A program made the translations under genes and the position numbers. The notes under the pieces are model-generated. The model searched no databases and was not told where the DNA came from. It worked only from the letters and a program-made list of their open reading frames with translations. From an uncultured Collinsella sp. (GTDB lineage: Bacteria > Actinomycetota > Coriobacteriia > Coriobacteriales > Coriobacteriaceae): a stretch of DNA of 40,569 bases. Shown piece by piece: positions 1-8,308 of this stretch. Location: assembly GCA_900551015.1 (NCBI GenBank), contig URUI01000010.1, forward strand, positions 1-40,569, written 5' to 3'. Position 1 is the stretch's first letter. Each line of letters opens with the position of its first letter.

Positions 1-338
1 GCCTCGCACAGCGCCGGGCACACGCGGCTCGTGAACTCGGGCATGGGCGAGGTGAGCGACAGGCGCTCGGCAGCCTCGTCCCAACGCCCGCGGTACACCA
101 GCTCGTTCCACTCGGGAATCAGGTTGTGCAGCGGACAGCCACTCGGACGCGCCTTGCCAAAGCTCGCGCCCATCTGGCAAAACGCCACGCCGCACATCAT
201 GCAGCGGCTCGCCTGGGCGCGACGTGCGTCGTCATCGAGCTCCACGTACAGCGGATCGAAATCACGGCTGCGCTCCTCCACGGGGCGCAGCTCATGGGTC
301 ACGCGATCGATATCAAGAAAAGCACCGGGCTTACCCAT
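1..338 (-). CDS. gltD: Glutamate synthase small subunit, N-terminal part (runs off the left edge)
   Basis: About 112 N-terminal residues are present, beginning MGKPGAFLDIDRVTHELRP at the ATG complementary to 336-338; the rest lies outside the window. A cysteine cluster is visible (CMMCGVAFCQ, then SGCPLHNLIPEWN), typical of the N-terminal iron-sulfur domain of GltD and related FAD/NADPH oxidoreductases. In this family the small subunit takes electrons from NAD(P)H through FAD and passes them to the large subunit, which makes two glutamates from glutamine and 2-oxoglutarate. The start lies 5 nt after the gltB stop, so the two are one operon. Identification is strong; completeness cannot be judged. 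Confidence 0.93.
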   Translation of the reverse strand, partial: MGKPGAFLDIDRVTHELRPVEERSRDFDPLYVELDDDARRAQASRCMMCGVAFCQMGASFGKARPSGCPLHNLIPEWNELVYRGRWDEAAERLSLTSPMPEFTSRVCPALCE

Positions 339-343
339 GGCAC

Positions 344-3300
344 TTACGCCTCCTTCTTGGTCGAAGCAACAGAGCTGGCGGCGGCGGGCACAGCACCAGC
401 GACACCACCCGCCACATCGAAGCGAGCGACATCCGCGGCACTCGCGCGACCGGTCACAATGTCAAACGCCAGCTCCTCGGCCTGCGCATGCGTCTTGCCG
501 ACGGCCTCGGCGGCGGCGACAATCGCCAGCACACGCTCGTACTCGGTCGGAATGACCTTCACAAAGTGCTTGCTCATCGTCTCAAAGCTGTAGAGCAGCT
601 TGATGCCGCGCGGGCTCTGCGTCGCGTCCACGTGCTCCTGGATGAGCTCGCGAATCTGCACCAGCTCGGCGGCCGTCGGGGCCTTGAGTTCAACGCTCTC
701 GTGGTTCACGCGGGCATCGAGCGTGCCGTACTGGTCAAAGACGTAGGCCACGCCACCCGTCATGCCGGCAGCGAAGTTCTGCCCGACCTCGCCCAGGATG
801 AGCGCCAGGCCACCCGTCATGTACTCGCAACCGTGGTTGCCGCAACCCTCGACCACCACGGTGGCACCGGAGTTGCGTACGCCAAAGCGCTGGCCGGCCA
901 GGCCGTTGATGAAGCCACGGCCGCTCGTGGCGCCAAAGAACGCAACGTTGCCCACGATGATGTTCTCGTCGAACTTATAGGTCGCATGCGGGTTGGGGCG
1001 CACCGACACCTCGCCGCCCGAAAGGCCCTTGCCAAAGTAGTCGTTGGCGTCACCGCACACGTTGAGCGTAATGCCGCGTGGCAGGAACGCGCCAAAGCTC
1101 TGACCGGCCGAACCATCGCAATCGATGGTGATGGAGCCGGCGGGCAGGCCCTCGGGATGCGCCTTGGTCACCGCGTTGCCCAGGATGGTGCCCACGCAGC
1201 GGTTGACGTTGGCGATATCGGCGCGGAAGCGAATCGGGCGCAGGTGCGCACGGGCATCGGCCGTATAGGGCACAAACAACGTGGAGTCGAGCGTCTTGTC
1301 GAGCTCGCTGTCCGCGGCCATCTGCGGCAGGAAGTGGCGACCGTCGGCACCCAGGATATGGGCACCGAACTCGCAGGTTGCACTCGCCAGCACGGGCGAC
1401 AGATCGAGCAGGTTAGCCTTGCGGTTGCCCAGGACCTCGATCTGGCGCAAGCACTCGGGATGGCCGACCATCTCGTCGACGGTGCGGAAGCCCAGGCTCG
1501 CCATGACCTCGCGCAGCTGCTCGGCAACAAAGAGCATAAAGTGCTCAACGTGCTCGGGCTTGCCGCGGAAGCCGCGACGCAGGCGGCAGTTTTGCGTAGC
1601 GATGCCGGCCGGGCAGGTGTCCTGCTGGCAGTCGCGCTGCATGAGGCAGCCCATGGAGATGAGCGGCATGGTCGCAAAACCAAACTCCTCGGCGCCCAGC
1701 AAGCAGGCGACGGCAACGTCAGTGCCGTCCATGAGCTTGCCGTCGGCCTCGAGCACCACGCGCGAGCGCAGGCCGTTTTGCAGCAGCGTCTGCTGGGCCT
1801 CGGCAAGGCCAAGCTCCAGCGGCAGACCGGCGTGCCAGATCGAATCGCGAGCAGCGGCACCCGAGCCGCCATTGTGGCCGCTGATCAAGATCTTGTCGGC
1901 AGCGCCCTTGGCCACACCGGTGGCGATGGTGCCGACGCCGGCCTCGCTGACCAGCTTGACCGACACGCGCGCGCCGGGGTTGGCGTTCTTAAGATCGAAG
2001 ATCAGCTCTGCCAGGTCCTCGATGGAGTAGATGTCGTGATGCGGCGGAGGCGAGATCAGGCCGATGCCGGGCGTGGACTGACGGACCTCGGCGATCCAGG
2101 GGTAGACCTTCTTGCCGGGCAGGTGTCCACCCTCGCCGGGCTTGGCGCCCTGGGCCATCTTGATCTGAATCTCGAAGGCGCTGCACAGGTAGCGGCTCGT
2201 CACGCCAAAGCGTGCGCTTGCCACCTGCTTGATGGCGGAGTTCTTGGAGTCACCGTTGGCCAGCGGGGTCTCGCGACGCGGGTCCTCGCCGCCCTCGCCG
2301 GAGTTGGAACGGCCGTGCAGGCGGTTCATGGCGATGGCCATGCACTCGTGTGCCTCTTTGCTGATGGAGCCATACGACATGGCGCCGGTGTTAAAGCGGC
2401 GGACGATGTTGAGTGCGGGCTCGACCTCGTCGAGTGCCACCGGAGTGCGGCCACTGGCATCAAAGTCGAGCAGGTCGCGCAGGCGCACGGCGCGGCCGGT
2501 GCGGTGCAGGCGGGCGCTGTACTCCTTAAAGGTGTCGTAGCTGTCCTCACGGCAGGCGGTCTGGAGCAGGTAGACGGTCTGAGGGTCGATCAGGTGATCC
2601 TCGCCGCCGAGCGGGCGCCACTTGGTCAGACCCAACGTGGGCAGCTGATCGGGAGCCGGGCTCTTAAGGATAGCGAGCGCGGCGTCGTAGCGCTCGTTTT
2701 GCTCGCGCTCAACGTCCTCGACACCCATACCGCCCACACGGCTCACCGTGCCGGCGAAGTACGCGTTGACGAACTCCGGCGTAAAGCCCACGGCCTCGAA
2801 GATCTGCGCCGAATGGTAGCTCTGCACCGTGGAGATGCCCATCTTGGACATGATGGAGACGATGCCGGCGGTCGCAGCCTTGTTGTAGTTGGCGATGCCC
2901 TGCTCGGCCGTCACGTCCAGGTCGCCGCGTGCCGCCAGATCACGGATGCACGCATGTGCGTTGTACGGATAGATGCCGCTCGCGGAGTAGCCCACCAGTG
3001 CCGCAAAGTCGTGCGGGGACACGGCGTCGCCGCACTCCACCACGATGTCGGCAAAGGTACGCACGCCGGCGCGGATCAGGTGGTTGTGCACGCAGCCCAC
3101 GGCGAGCAGCGACGGCACAGGCACCTCGCCCGCAGCGGCACGATCGCTCAACACCACGATGTTCACGCCGTCGCGGACCGCAGCCTCAACGTCCTCTGCA
3201 AGCTGCTTGAGCGCAGCCTGCAGCGCGCCCTCGCCGGCATCGCGGCGGTACACGGCACGGAAACGGCGGGGCTTAAAGCCCACGCGGTCGATGGCGCAGA

Positions 3301-5041
3301 TGCGGTCAAACTCCTCCTCGCTCAGCAACGGACGCTCCAAGCGCACCAGCTGGCAGGCGGTACGGGAGTCCTCGAGCAGGTTGCCGTGGTTGCCCAGGTA
3401 GAGCGTGGTCGAGGTGACCATATGCTCGCGAAGGGCATCGATGGGCGGGTTCGTGACCTGAGCGAACAGCTGATAGAAATAGTCGAAGAACGAACGCGTC
3501 TTCTTGGACAGACAAGCCAGCGGCGCGTCGATGCCCATCGAGGCGAGCGGGGCCTTGCCCTGCTGGGCCATGGGACGCACGACCTCGTCGACGTCATCCC
3601 AGTGATACCCGAGCTTAGCCATGCGCACGGCGGCGGGTACCTCGGCGTCCTCGGCGGGCGTTGCCGCGGCAGGCCTATCGAGCACGTCGACGGTCAGCGT
3701 CTCCTCGGCAATCCAATCACGGTAGGGCTTTTCCTTGGCGTAACGGGCGCGCAGCTCGTCGTTGTAGATGACGCGCCCGCGGGCAAAATCGACCTCGAGC
3801 ATCTGGCCCGGCCCCAGACAGCCGCTCGTCAGGATGTTCTCGGGGCTCACCTCGATGGTGCCCACCTCGCTTGCCAGCATAAAGCGACCGTCGCGCGTCA
3901 CATAATAGCGGGCGGGACGCAGGCCGTTACGGTCGAGGGCGGCGCCCAGCGTGCGACCGTCGGTAAAGGCGATGGCCGCCGGGCCGTCCCACGGCTCCAT
4001 GAGCATGGACTGGTAGGCGTCGTAGGCGCGGCGCTCCTCACTCAGGCTGTCGTTGTGGTCCCACGGCTCGGGCAGCAACATGGACGCGGCACGCGTGAGC
4101 GGGCGACCGTTCATGACCAGGAACTCGAGCACGTTGTCCAGAATCGCGGAATCGGATCCCTCGCGGTTGATGATAGGCATCACGCGCTCAAGATCGTGCT
4201 GCAGCACGGGGCTGTACAGGTTGGGCTCGCGGGCGCGAATCCAGTTGACGTTGCCCTTGAGGGTGTTGATCTCGCCGTTATGGATGATAAAGCGGTTGGG
4301 GTGCGCGCGCTCCCAGCTGGGCGTGGTGTTGGTGGAGTAGCGCGAGTGGACGAGCGCCACGGCCGTCTTGACGGCGGCGTCGTTGAGGTCGATGAAGAAG
4401 CGGCGCATCTGTGTGGCGACCAGCATGCCCTTATACACGATGGTGCGCGAGCTCATGGAGCACACATAGAAGATCTTGTCGCGCAGGGCAAACTCGGCGT
4501 CGGCCTTCTTCTCGATGGTGCGGCGGCACACGTACAGACGGCGCTCGAAGGCGTCGCCGGCGGGCGTGTCGTCCGGACGGCCCAGGAATGCCTGCAAGAT
4601 GGTGGGCATGCAAGCGCGGGCCGTCTCGCCCAGGTCGTGCGGGTCGACCGGCACCTCGCGCCAAAAGAGCAGCGGCACGCCGGCCTCGGCGCAGCCCTCC
4701 TCAAACACGCGACGGGCATCCTCTACGCCCTTGTCGTCCTGCGGGAAGAACAGCATGGCCACGCCATAGTCGCCCTCTGCCGGCAGAATCTGACCGCACT
4801 TTTGAGCCTCTTTACGGAAAAAGTGATGCGGAACCTGGAACAGGATGCCAGCGCCATCGCCGGTATTCTTCTCGAGTCCCGTGCCGCCGCGGTGCTCCAA
4901 GTTGACCAGAATGGACAGTGCGTCGTCCAGAATCTGGTGATGGCGCTCACCGTTGATATCGGCAAGCGCGCCGATGCCACATGCATCGTGGTCGAATTCG
5001 GGGCGATAAAGGCCCTGCTGCTGAGCGGAATCTGCCTGCAT
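344..5041 (-). CDS. gltB: Glutamate synthase large subunit (GOGAT alpha chain)
   Basis: 1565 residues, full length for the family. The N-terminus carries an Ntn-type glutaminase domain: HDACGIGALADINGE places the expected nucleophile at Cys21, so a propeptide of about 20 residues would be removed. The central and FMN-binding synthase domains follow, with the [3Fe-4S] cluster cysteines in CLMQRDCQQDTCPAGIA, and the C-terminus has the glycine-rich beta-helix (GNVAFFGATSGRGFINGLAG and similar). The enzyme releases ammonia from glutamine and channels it to 2-oxoglutarate. The ATG is preceded by a GGGGAGG ribosome binding site. It is followed at once by gltD. A 1613-residue open frame on the opposite strand is a composition artefact. 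Confidence 0.98.
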   Translation of the reverse strand: MQADSAQQQGLYRPEFDHDACGIGALADINGERHHQILDDALSILVNLEHRGGTGLEKNTGDGAGILFQVPHHFFRKEAQKCGQILPAEGDYGVAMLFFPQDDKGVEDARRVFEEGCAEAGVPLLFWREVPVDPHDLGETARACMPTILQAFLGRPDDTPAGDAFERRLYVCRRTIEKKADAEFALRDKIFYVCSMSSRTIVYKGMLVATQMRRFFIDLNDAAVKTAVALVHSRYSTNTTPSWERAHPNRFIIHNGEINTLKGNVNWIRAREPNLYSPVLQHDLERVMPIINREGSDSAILDNVLEFLVMNGRPLTRAASMLLPEPWDHNDSLSEERRAYDAYQSMLMEPWDGPAAIAFTDGRTLGAALDRNGLRPARYYVTRDGRFMLASEVGTIEVSPENILTSGCLGPGQMLEVDFARGRVIYNDELRARYAKEKPYRDWIAEETLTVDVLDRPAAATPAEDAEVPAAVRMAKLGYHWDDVDEVVRPMAQQGKAPLASMGIDAPLACLSKKTRSFFDYFYQLFAQVTNPPIDALREHMVTSTTLYLGNHGNLLEDSRTACQLVRLERPLLSEEEFDRICAIDRVGFKPRRFRAVYRRDAGEGALQAALKQLAEDVEAAVRDGVNIVVLSDRAAAGEVPVPSLLAVGCVHNHLIRAGVRTFADIVVECGDAVSPHDFAALVGYSASGIYPYNAHACIRDLAARGDLDVTAEQGIANYNKAATAGIVSIMSKMGISTVQSYHSAQIFEAVGFTPEFVNAYFAGTVSRVGGMGVEDVEREQNERYDAALAILKSPAPDQLPTLGLTKWRPLGGEDHLIDPQTVYLLQTACREDSYDTFKEYSARLHRTGRAVRLRDLLDFDASGRTPVALDEVEPALNIVRRFNTGAMSYGSISKEAHECMAIAMNRLHGRSNSGEGGEDPRRETPLANGDSKNSAIKQVASARFGVTSRYLCSAFEIQIKMAQGAKPGEGGHLPGKKVYPWIAEVRQSTPGIGLISPPPHHDIYSIEDLAELIFDLKNANPGARVSVKLVSEAGVGTIATGVAKGAADKILISGHNGGSGAAARDSIWHAGLPLELGLAEAQQTLLQNGLRSRVVLEADGKLMDGTDVAVACLLGAEEFGFATMPLISMGCLMQRDCQQDTCPAGIATQNCRLRRGFRGKPEHVEHFMLFVAEQLREVMASLGFRTVDEMVGHPECLRQIEVLGNRKANLLDLSPVLASATCEFGAHILGADGRHFLPQMAADSELDKTLDSTLFVPYTADARAHLRPIRFRADIANVNRCVGTILGNAVTKAHPEGLPAGSITIDCDGSAGQSFGAFLPRGITLNVCGDANDYFGKGLSGGEVSVRPNPHATYKFDENIIVGNVAFFGATSGRGFINGLAGQRFGVRNSGATVVVEGCGNHGCEYMTGGLALILGEVGQNFAAGMTGGVAYVFDQYGTLDARVNHESVELKAPTAAELVQIRELIQEHVDATQSPRGIKLLYSFETMSKHFVKVIPTEYERVLAIVAAAEAVGKTHAQAEELAFDIVTGRASAADVARFDVAGGVAGAVPAAASSVASTKKEA

Positions 5042-5226
5042 CGCGATCCTCCCCTAGATATTTAGACAGTCAGTTGAATAGGCATAGTAGGAGCATCGTC
5101 GGCCCGTTGTGTTTCCCACCCGTTTCGAAACAATCGCGTAACGCACGCCCTACGAGTGGACACCGCCGACCTCAAGGGCGACAACATAGGCCCCAAGTTC
5201 GGCCTGTTAGCTCACCACTTCAAACA
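5042..5226. other. gltB leader, noncoding
   Basis: Noncoding stretch between the gltB start and repeat array 1. It must hold the gltB promoter on the minus strand, because the genes on either side are divergent. I see the gltB ribosome binding site and a small GTTTCGAAAC palindrome near 5132, but no convincing -35/-10 pair and no recognisable riboswitch. Confidence 0.4.
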
Positions 5227-5441
5227 TCTCAATCTGTAACAGGAAGGCCCAATTACGACGACTAACTGTTACAGATTGAGATGTTTTTGAGAGACGGTTC
5301 CGAATGTCTCAATCTGTAACACGAAGGGCCGGCTTTGGCGGTCAGCTGTTACAGATCGAGATTTTCCATAGGACCATTTCTTCCTGTCTCGATCCGTAAC
5401 ACCTAGGCCCAATTTCCATCCCTAGTTGTTACAGATCAAGA
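5227..5441. repeat. Repeat array 1: alternating 15-bp motif, exact 40-bp period
   Basis: Three palindromic units lie at 5227-5281, 5307-5361 and 5387-5441. Each is exactly 55 bp: left arm TCTCRATCTGTAACA, 25 bp, right arm TGTTACAGATYGAGA. Units are separated by exactly 25 bp, so the motif recurs every 40 bp in alternating orientation. In unit 1 the pairing extends to 20 perfect base pairs (5222-5241 with 5267-5286). The inner 25 bp are partly conserved (around GGCCCAATT). The array sits in the divergent gltB/gpmA intergenic region. A matching array lies at 7715-7929. I do not recognise the family; it could be a protein-binding array or a string of RNA hairpins. Confidence 0.95.
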
Positions 5442-5499
5442 CAGTTCGCAGCCCCCCCTTCATCACCCTATTCAAATACAACAATTTTGTTAGTCTTGG

Positions 5500-5528
5500 T
5501 TAACTTTTAAGCTTAAAACGGGTATCCT
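5500..5528 (+). promoter_or_regulatory. Possible gpmA promoter
   Basis: TTAACT (5500-5505), a 17-bp spacer, then TATCCT (5523-5528). Each hexamer matches the sigma-70 type consensus at four of six positions. It lies about 50 bp before the gpmA start. This is a weak call made from spacing alone. Confidence 0.3.
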
Positions 5529-5580
5529 TTGCGGCGTCAAGCAAACGGCACGCACACCGTGCCAGATCAAGGAGGCCCCT

Positions 5581-6354
5581 ATGGCGCACCGAGCAGACCG
5601 ACAGACAATGCAACTTGTCCTTATCCGTCACGGAGAATCCGAGTGGAACAAACTCAACCTGTTCACCGGCTGGACCGACGTAGAACTCACCGACACGGGC
5701 CGCGAAGAAGCCGCAGCAGGCGGTCGAGCCCTCAAAGAAGCGGGCTTCGACTTCGACGTCTGCTACACCTCGCGTCTCAAGCGCGCAATTCACACCCTCG
5801 ACATCGTGCTCGGCCAAATGGATCGCGAGTGGTTGCCCGTCATCAAATCCTGGAAGCTCAACGAGCGCCACTACGGAGCGTTGCAGGGTCTCAACAAGGC
5901 CGATGCCGCAGCGGAGCACGGCGACGAGCAGGTGCTCATCTGGCGCCGCTCCTTCGATGTCTGCCCGCCGGCACTCGAGCCGGACGACGCGCGCGATCCC
6001 CACACCCAGGAGCAATACCGTGATGTCGCGCCCGATCAGCTGCCCTATACCGAGTGCCTCAAGGACACGATCGCCCGCGCCTGGCCTTATTTCGAAGACG
6101 AGATTCGCCCCCAGATGCTCGCCGGCAAGCGCGTACTCATCGCCGCACACGGCAACTCCCTGCGCTCACTCGTCATGAAGCTCGAGCACCTCACGCCCGA
6201 GGAGATCCTCAAGGTCAACATCCCCACCGGCGTGCCGCTCGTCTACACCTTCGACACCGATTTCAACGTCCTCGACAAGCGCTACATCGGCGACCCGGCG
6301 ACCATCGCCGCCAAGATCGACGCCGCGGCCAATCAGGGCAAAGCGCACAAGTAG
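5581..6354 (+). CDS. gpmA: 2,3-bisphosphoglycerate-dependent phosphoglycerate mutase
   Basis: 257 residues, the usual length for the cofactor-dependent enzyme that interconverts 3- and 2-phosphoglycerate in glycolysis. The phosphohistidine motif LIRHGESEWN has its His at residue 17, followed by NLFTGWTDVELTDTG. The second catalytic His is in IAAHGNSLRSLV. The usual start would correspond to Met10 (MQLVLIRHGE), but AGGAGG five bases before the ATG at 5581 favours the longer form. mntH follows after 75 nt on the same strand. The pair is enclosed between the two repeat arrays. Confidence 0.97.
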   Translation: MAHRADRQTMQLVLIRHGESEWNKLNLFTGWTDVELTDTGREEAAAGGRALKEAGFDFDVCYTSRLKRAIHTLDIVLGQMDREWLPVIKSWKLNERHYGALQGLNKADAAAEHGDEQVLIWRRSFDVCPPALEPDDARDPHTQEQYRDVAPDQLPYTECLKDTIARAWPYFEDEIRPQMLAGKRVLIAAHGNSLRSLVMKLEHLTPEEILKVNIPTGVPLVYTFDTDFNVLDKRYIGDPATIAAKIDAAANQGKAHK

Positions 6355-6429
6355 CCCCAACCCAAATCCGACGCGTGGCGCCGCACGACCCAGATGCGAC
6401 GTCACGCCGCCCATACGCAGGAGCGCACC

Positions 6430-7686
6430 ATGCTCAACCATCTCAAACAACACTTTGGCTCCCGACGCACCGGTGGTCACGGAGGCCTAGACATTGCGCG
6501 GCATATCGGCCCCGGGCTGCTCGTGACCGTCGGCTTTATCGACCCGGGCAACTGGGCCTCCAATATGGCCGCGGGCTCGCAGTTTGGCTACGCGCTGCTG
6601 TGGATCGTCACGCTGTCCACGATTATGCTCATCGTGCTGCAGCACAACGCGGCGCACCTGGGTATCGCCACGGGCGCCTGCCTTGCCGAGGCCACGACAC
6701 GTTACCTCCCCCGCTTCGTCGGGCGTACGGTGCTCGCCAGCGCCTATCTCGCGACCATCGCCACCGCCATGGCCGAAGTCCTGGGCGGCGCGATTGCCCT
6801 TCAAATGCTCTTTGGGCTGCCCGTGCGCGCGGGCTGCGTCATCGTGGCGGCAGTATCGATGGCGATGCTCATGACGAACTCCTACAAGCATGCCGAACGC
6901 TGGATCATCGCCTTCGTAGGCGTGGTAGGACTCTCGTTTTTGGCCGAGCTTGCACTAGTCAAGGTCGACTGGCCGCAAGCCGCCGCAAGCTGGATCACGC
7001 CCAGTATGCCCACTGGCTCTGCCGCGATTATCGTGAGTGTCCTGGGTGCGGTCGTTATGCCCCACAACCTTTTTCTGCACTCCGAGGTCATCCAATCCAT
7101 GCACTTCGAAGGCCAAGGCGAGCAGGTTATCGAAGAGCGTCTGCGCTACGAGCTCTTCGACACGCTCTTTTCGATGGGCGTGGGCTGGGCAATCAACTCG
7201 GCCATGGTCATCCTGGCCGCAACGACCTTCTTTGCGCACGGCATGGTCGTAGACGACCTCGCCGTCGCAGCGGCCACGCTCTCCCCCATCTTGGGCCCGG
7301 CGAGCTCGACCATCTTTGCGGTAGCGCTGCTGTTCGCGGGCCTCTCGAGTAGCGTGACGGCGGGCATGGCGGCGGGAACCATCACTGCGGGCATGTTCGA
7401 CGAGGAATACGATATCCACGACCGACATTCCTCGATCGGGGTGGCGGCCTGTTTCGTCGGCGCAGTGACGGCGTGCCTGGTCGTCCCAAATCCTTTTGAA
7501 GGTCTCATCTGGAGTCAGGCACTGCTGTCGCTTCAGCTGCCGATTACGGTCTTTGTGCTCATACGGCTCACCAGTTCACCCCGCGTTATGGGCAAATACG
7601 CCAATTCGCGCCCGCTCAACGCGCTGCTCGTAGGGATTGGTGCCGTCGTGACGATTCTCGATGTCGTGTTGTTGACAGGGATGTAA
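6430..7686 (+). CDS. mntH: NRAMP-family divalent metal (Mn2+) transporter
   Basis: 418 residues from the ATG at 6430, which has AGGAG six bases upstream; an open frame continues 36 nt further up without a better site. It is an integral membrane protein with about 11 hydrophobic segments. The two metal-site signatures of the family are present: DPGNWASNMAAGSQFGY in the first membrane helix and MPHNLFLHS in the sixth. Members import Mn2+ (also Fe2+) coupled to protons. It lies 75 nt after gpmA; co-transcription is likely but not shown. Repeat array 2 begins 29 bp after the stop codon. Whether MntH or iron transport is its main role cannot be told from sequence. Confidence 0.93.
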   Translation: MLNHLKQHFGSRRTGGHGGLDIARHIGPGLLVTVGFIDPGNWASNMAAGSQFGYALLWIVTLSTIMLIVLQHNAAHLGIATGACLAEATTRYLPRFVGRTVLASAYLATIATAMAEVLGGAIALQMLFGLPVRAGCVIVAAVSMAMLMTNSYKHAERWIIAFVGVVGLSFLAELALVKVDWPQAAASWITPSMPTGSAAIIVSVLGAVVMPHNLFLHSEVIQSMHFEGQGEQVIEERLRYELFDTLFSMGVGWAINSAMVILAATTFFAHGMVVDDLAVAAATLSPILGPASSTIFAVALLFAGLSSSVTAGMAAGTITAGMFDEEYDIHDRHSSIGVAACFVGAVTACLVVPNPFEGLIWSQALLSLQLPITVFVLIRLTSSPRVMGKYANSRPLNALLVGIGAVVTILDVVLLTGM

Positions 7687-7714
7687 TGGGGCGGGGCACC
7701 TATCTAGGCAAACG

Positions 7715-7929
7715 TCTCGATCTGTAACATCTAGAGCCGCTTTTGATGTCTAGATGTTACAGATCGAGATCATTCCGAGGGACAGCTCCGTTTGTCTCAA
7801 TCTGTAACAAGTGGACCCAATTTTCACCGTTAGATGTTACAGATTGAGACCTTCTGCCGGACGGTTTTGGTTTGTCTCGATCTGTAACAGGAAGACCCGT
7901 TTTGAGCCGTTAGACGTTACAGATTAAGA
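7715..7929. repeat. Repeat array 2: same 15-bp alternating motif, exact 40-bp period
   Basis: Units lie at 7715-7769, 7795-7849 and 7875-7929, again 55 bp each with 25-bp gaps, so the geometry is identical to array 1. Unit 4 pairs perfectly over 21 bp (7715-7735 with 7749-7769) and unit 5 over 16 bp (7794-7809 with 7835-7850). Across both arrays the fifth position of the left arm and its partner change together (A with T in units 1 and 5, G with C in units 3 and 4). The gaps between units share a GGGACGGTTCCG-like core. The array lies between convergent genes, unlike array 1, so a simple promoter or terminator role does not fit both. Confidence 0.95.
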
Positions 7930-7995
7930 CAAAAGGTCGGCCGGACTCACAACAGACAGGATCGGCCAACAGCAACCGTGATCCCTTGGGGGCGG

Positions 7996-8035
7996 AGAAA
8001 AAGGGTCCCGGCCGGGATATCCGACCGGGACCCTT
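7996..8035 (-). terminator. Rho-independent terminator of the rubredoxin operon
   Basis: A perfect 11-bp stem, AAGGGTCCCGG (8001-8011) with CCGGGACCCTT (8025-8035), is followed in the minus-strand transcript by a U-run. It lies about 40 nt after the rubredoxin stop codon. Confidence 0.85.
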
Positions 8036-8075
8036 GGACAGAGCTATATGTTGCCGTGAGCCGCGTGCCGACGAG

Positions 8076-8219
8076 CTACTCCTCGACGAGCTCAAACTGA
8101 TCGGGACCGACGCCGCACACCGGGCATACATAATCCTCGGGCAGCTCGGGCGTATCGACCTCAACCTCGTAACCGCAAACGACGCACACGAACTTATACG
8201 TCTTCTTCTCCTCAGCCAT
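8076..8219 (-). CDS. Stand-alone short rubredoxin-like protein
   Basis: 47 residues, starting MAEEKKTYKFVCVVCGYEV at 8219. That ATG is preceded by GAGGAGA at good spacing; the upstream in-frame ATG at 8258 has none. Two CxxC pairs (CVVCG and CPVCG) would bind one iron. Only 16 residues separate the pairs, shorter than in classical rubredoxin, and the C-terminus (GPDQFELVEE) resembles the rubredoxin-like tail domain of rubrerythrin. It is likely a small cytoplasmic electron carrier. The flavin reductase gene lies 89 nt upstream on the same strand, and the pair resembles a split version of flavin reductase-rubredoxin fusion proteins. The partner is inferred. Confidence 0.88.
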   Translation of the reverse strand: MAEEKKTYKFVCVVCGYEVEVDTPELPEDYVCPVCGVGPDQFELVEE

Positions 8220-8308
8220 GATGTTCTCCTCTCGAACGTGACTGGTGATGTACTTCATTTATCAGTATAGATTCTCAATAATATAATGCAAGTATTTTTA
8301 AAACATTT

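Noticed and set aside
224..5065. 1613-codon open frame opposite gltB
   Set aside because: The minus strand encodes an unmistakable full-length glutamate synthase. The antisense frame is Ala/Arg/Val/His-rich with no motif, as expected from GC-rich codon bias.
5227..5441. CRISPR array
   Set aside because: The spacing is regular, but repeats are only 15 bp, alternate in orientation, and the spacers resemble each other between units. No cas gene is nearby.
8219..8258. Upstream start for the rubredoxin
   Set aside because: The 13 extra residues lack a ribosome site and would contain the strong GAGGAG site that serves the internal ATG.
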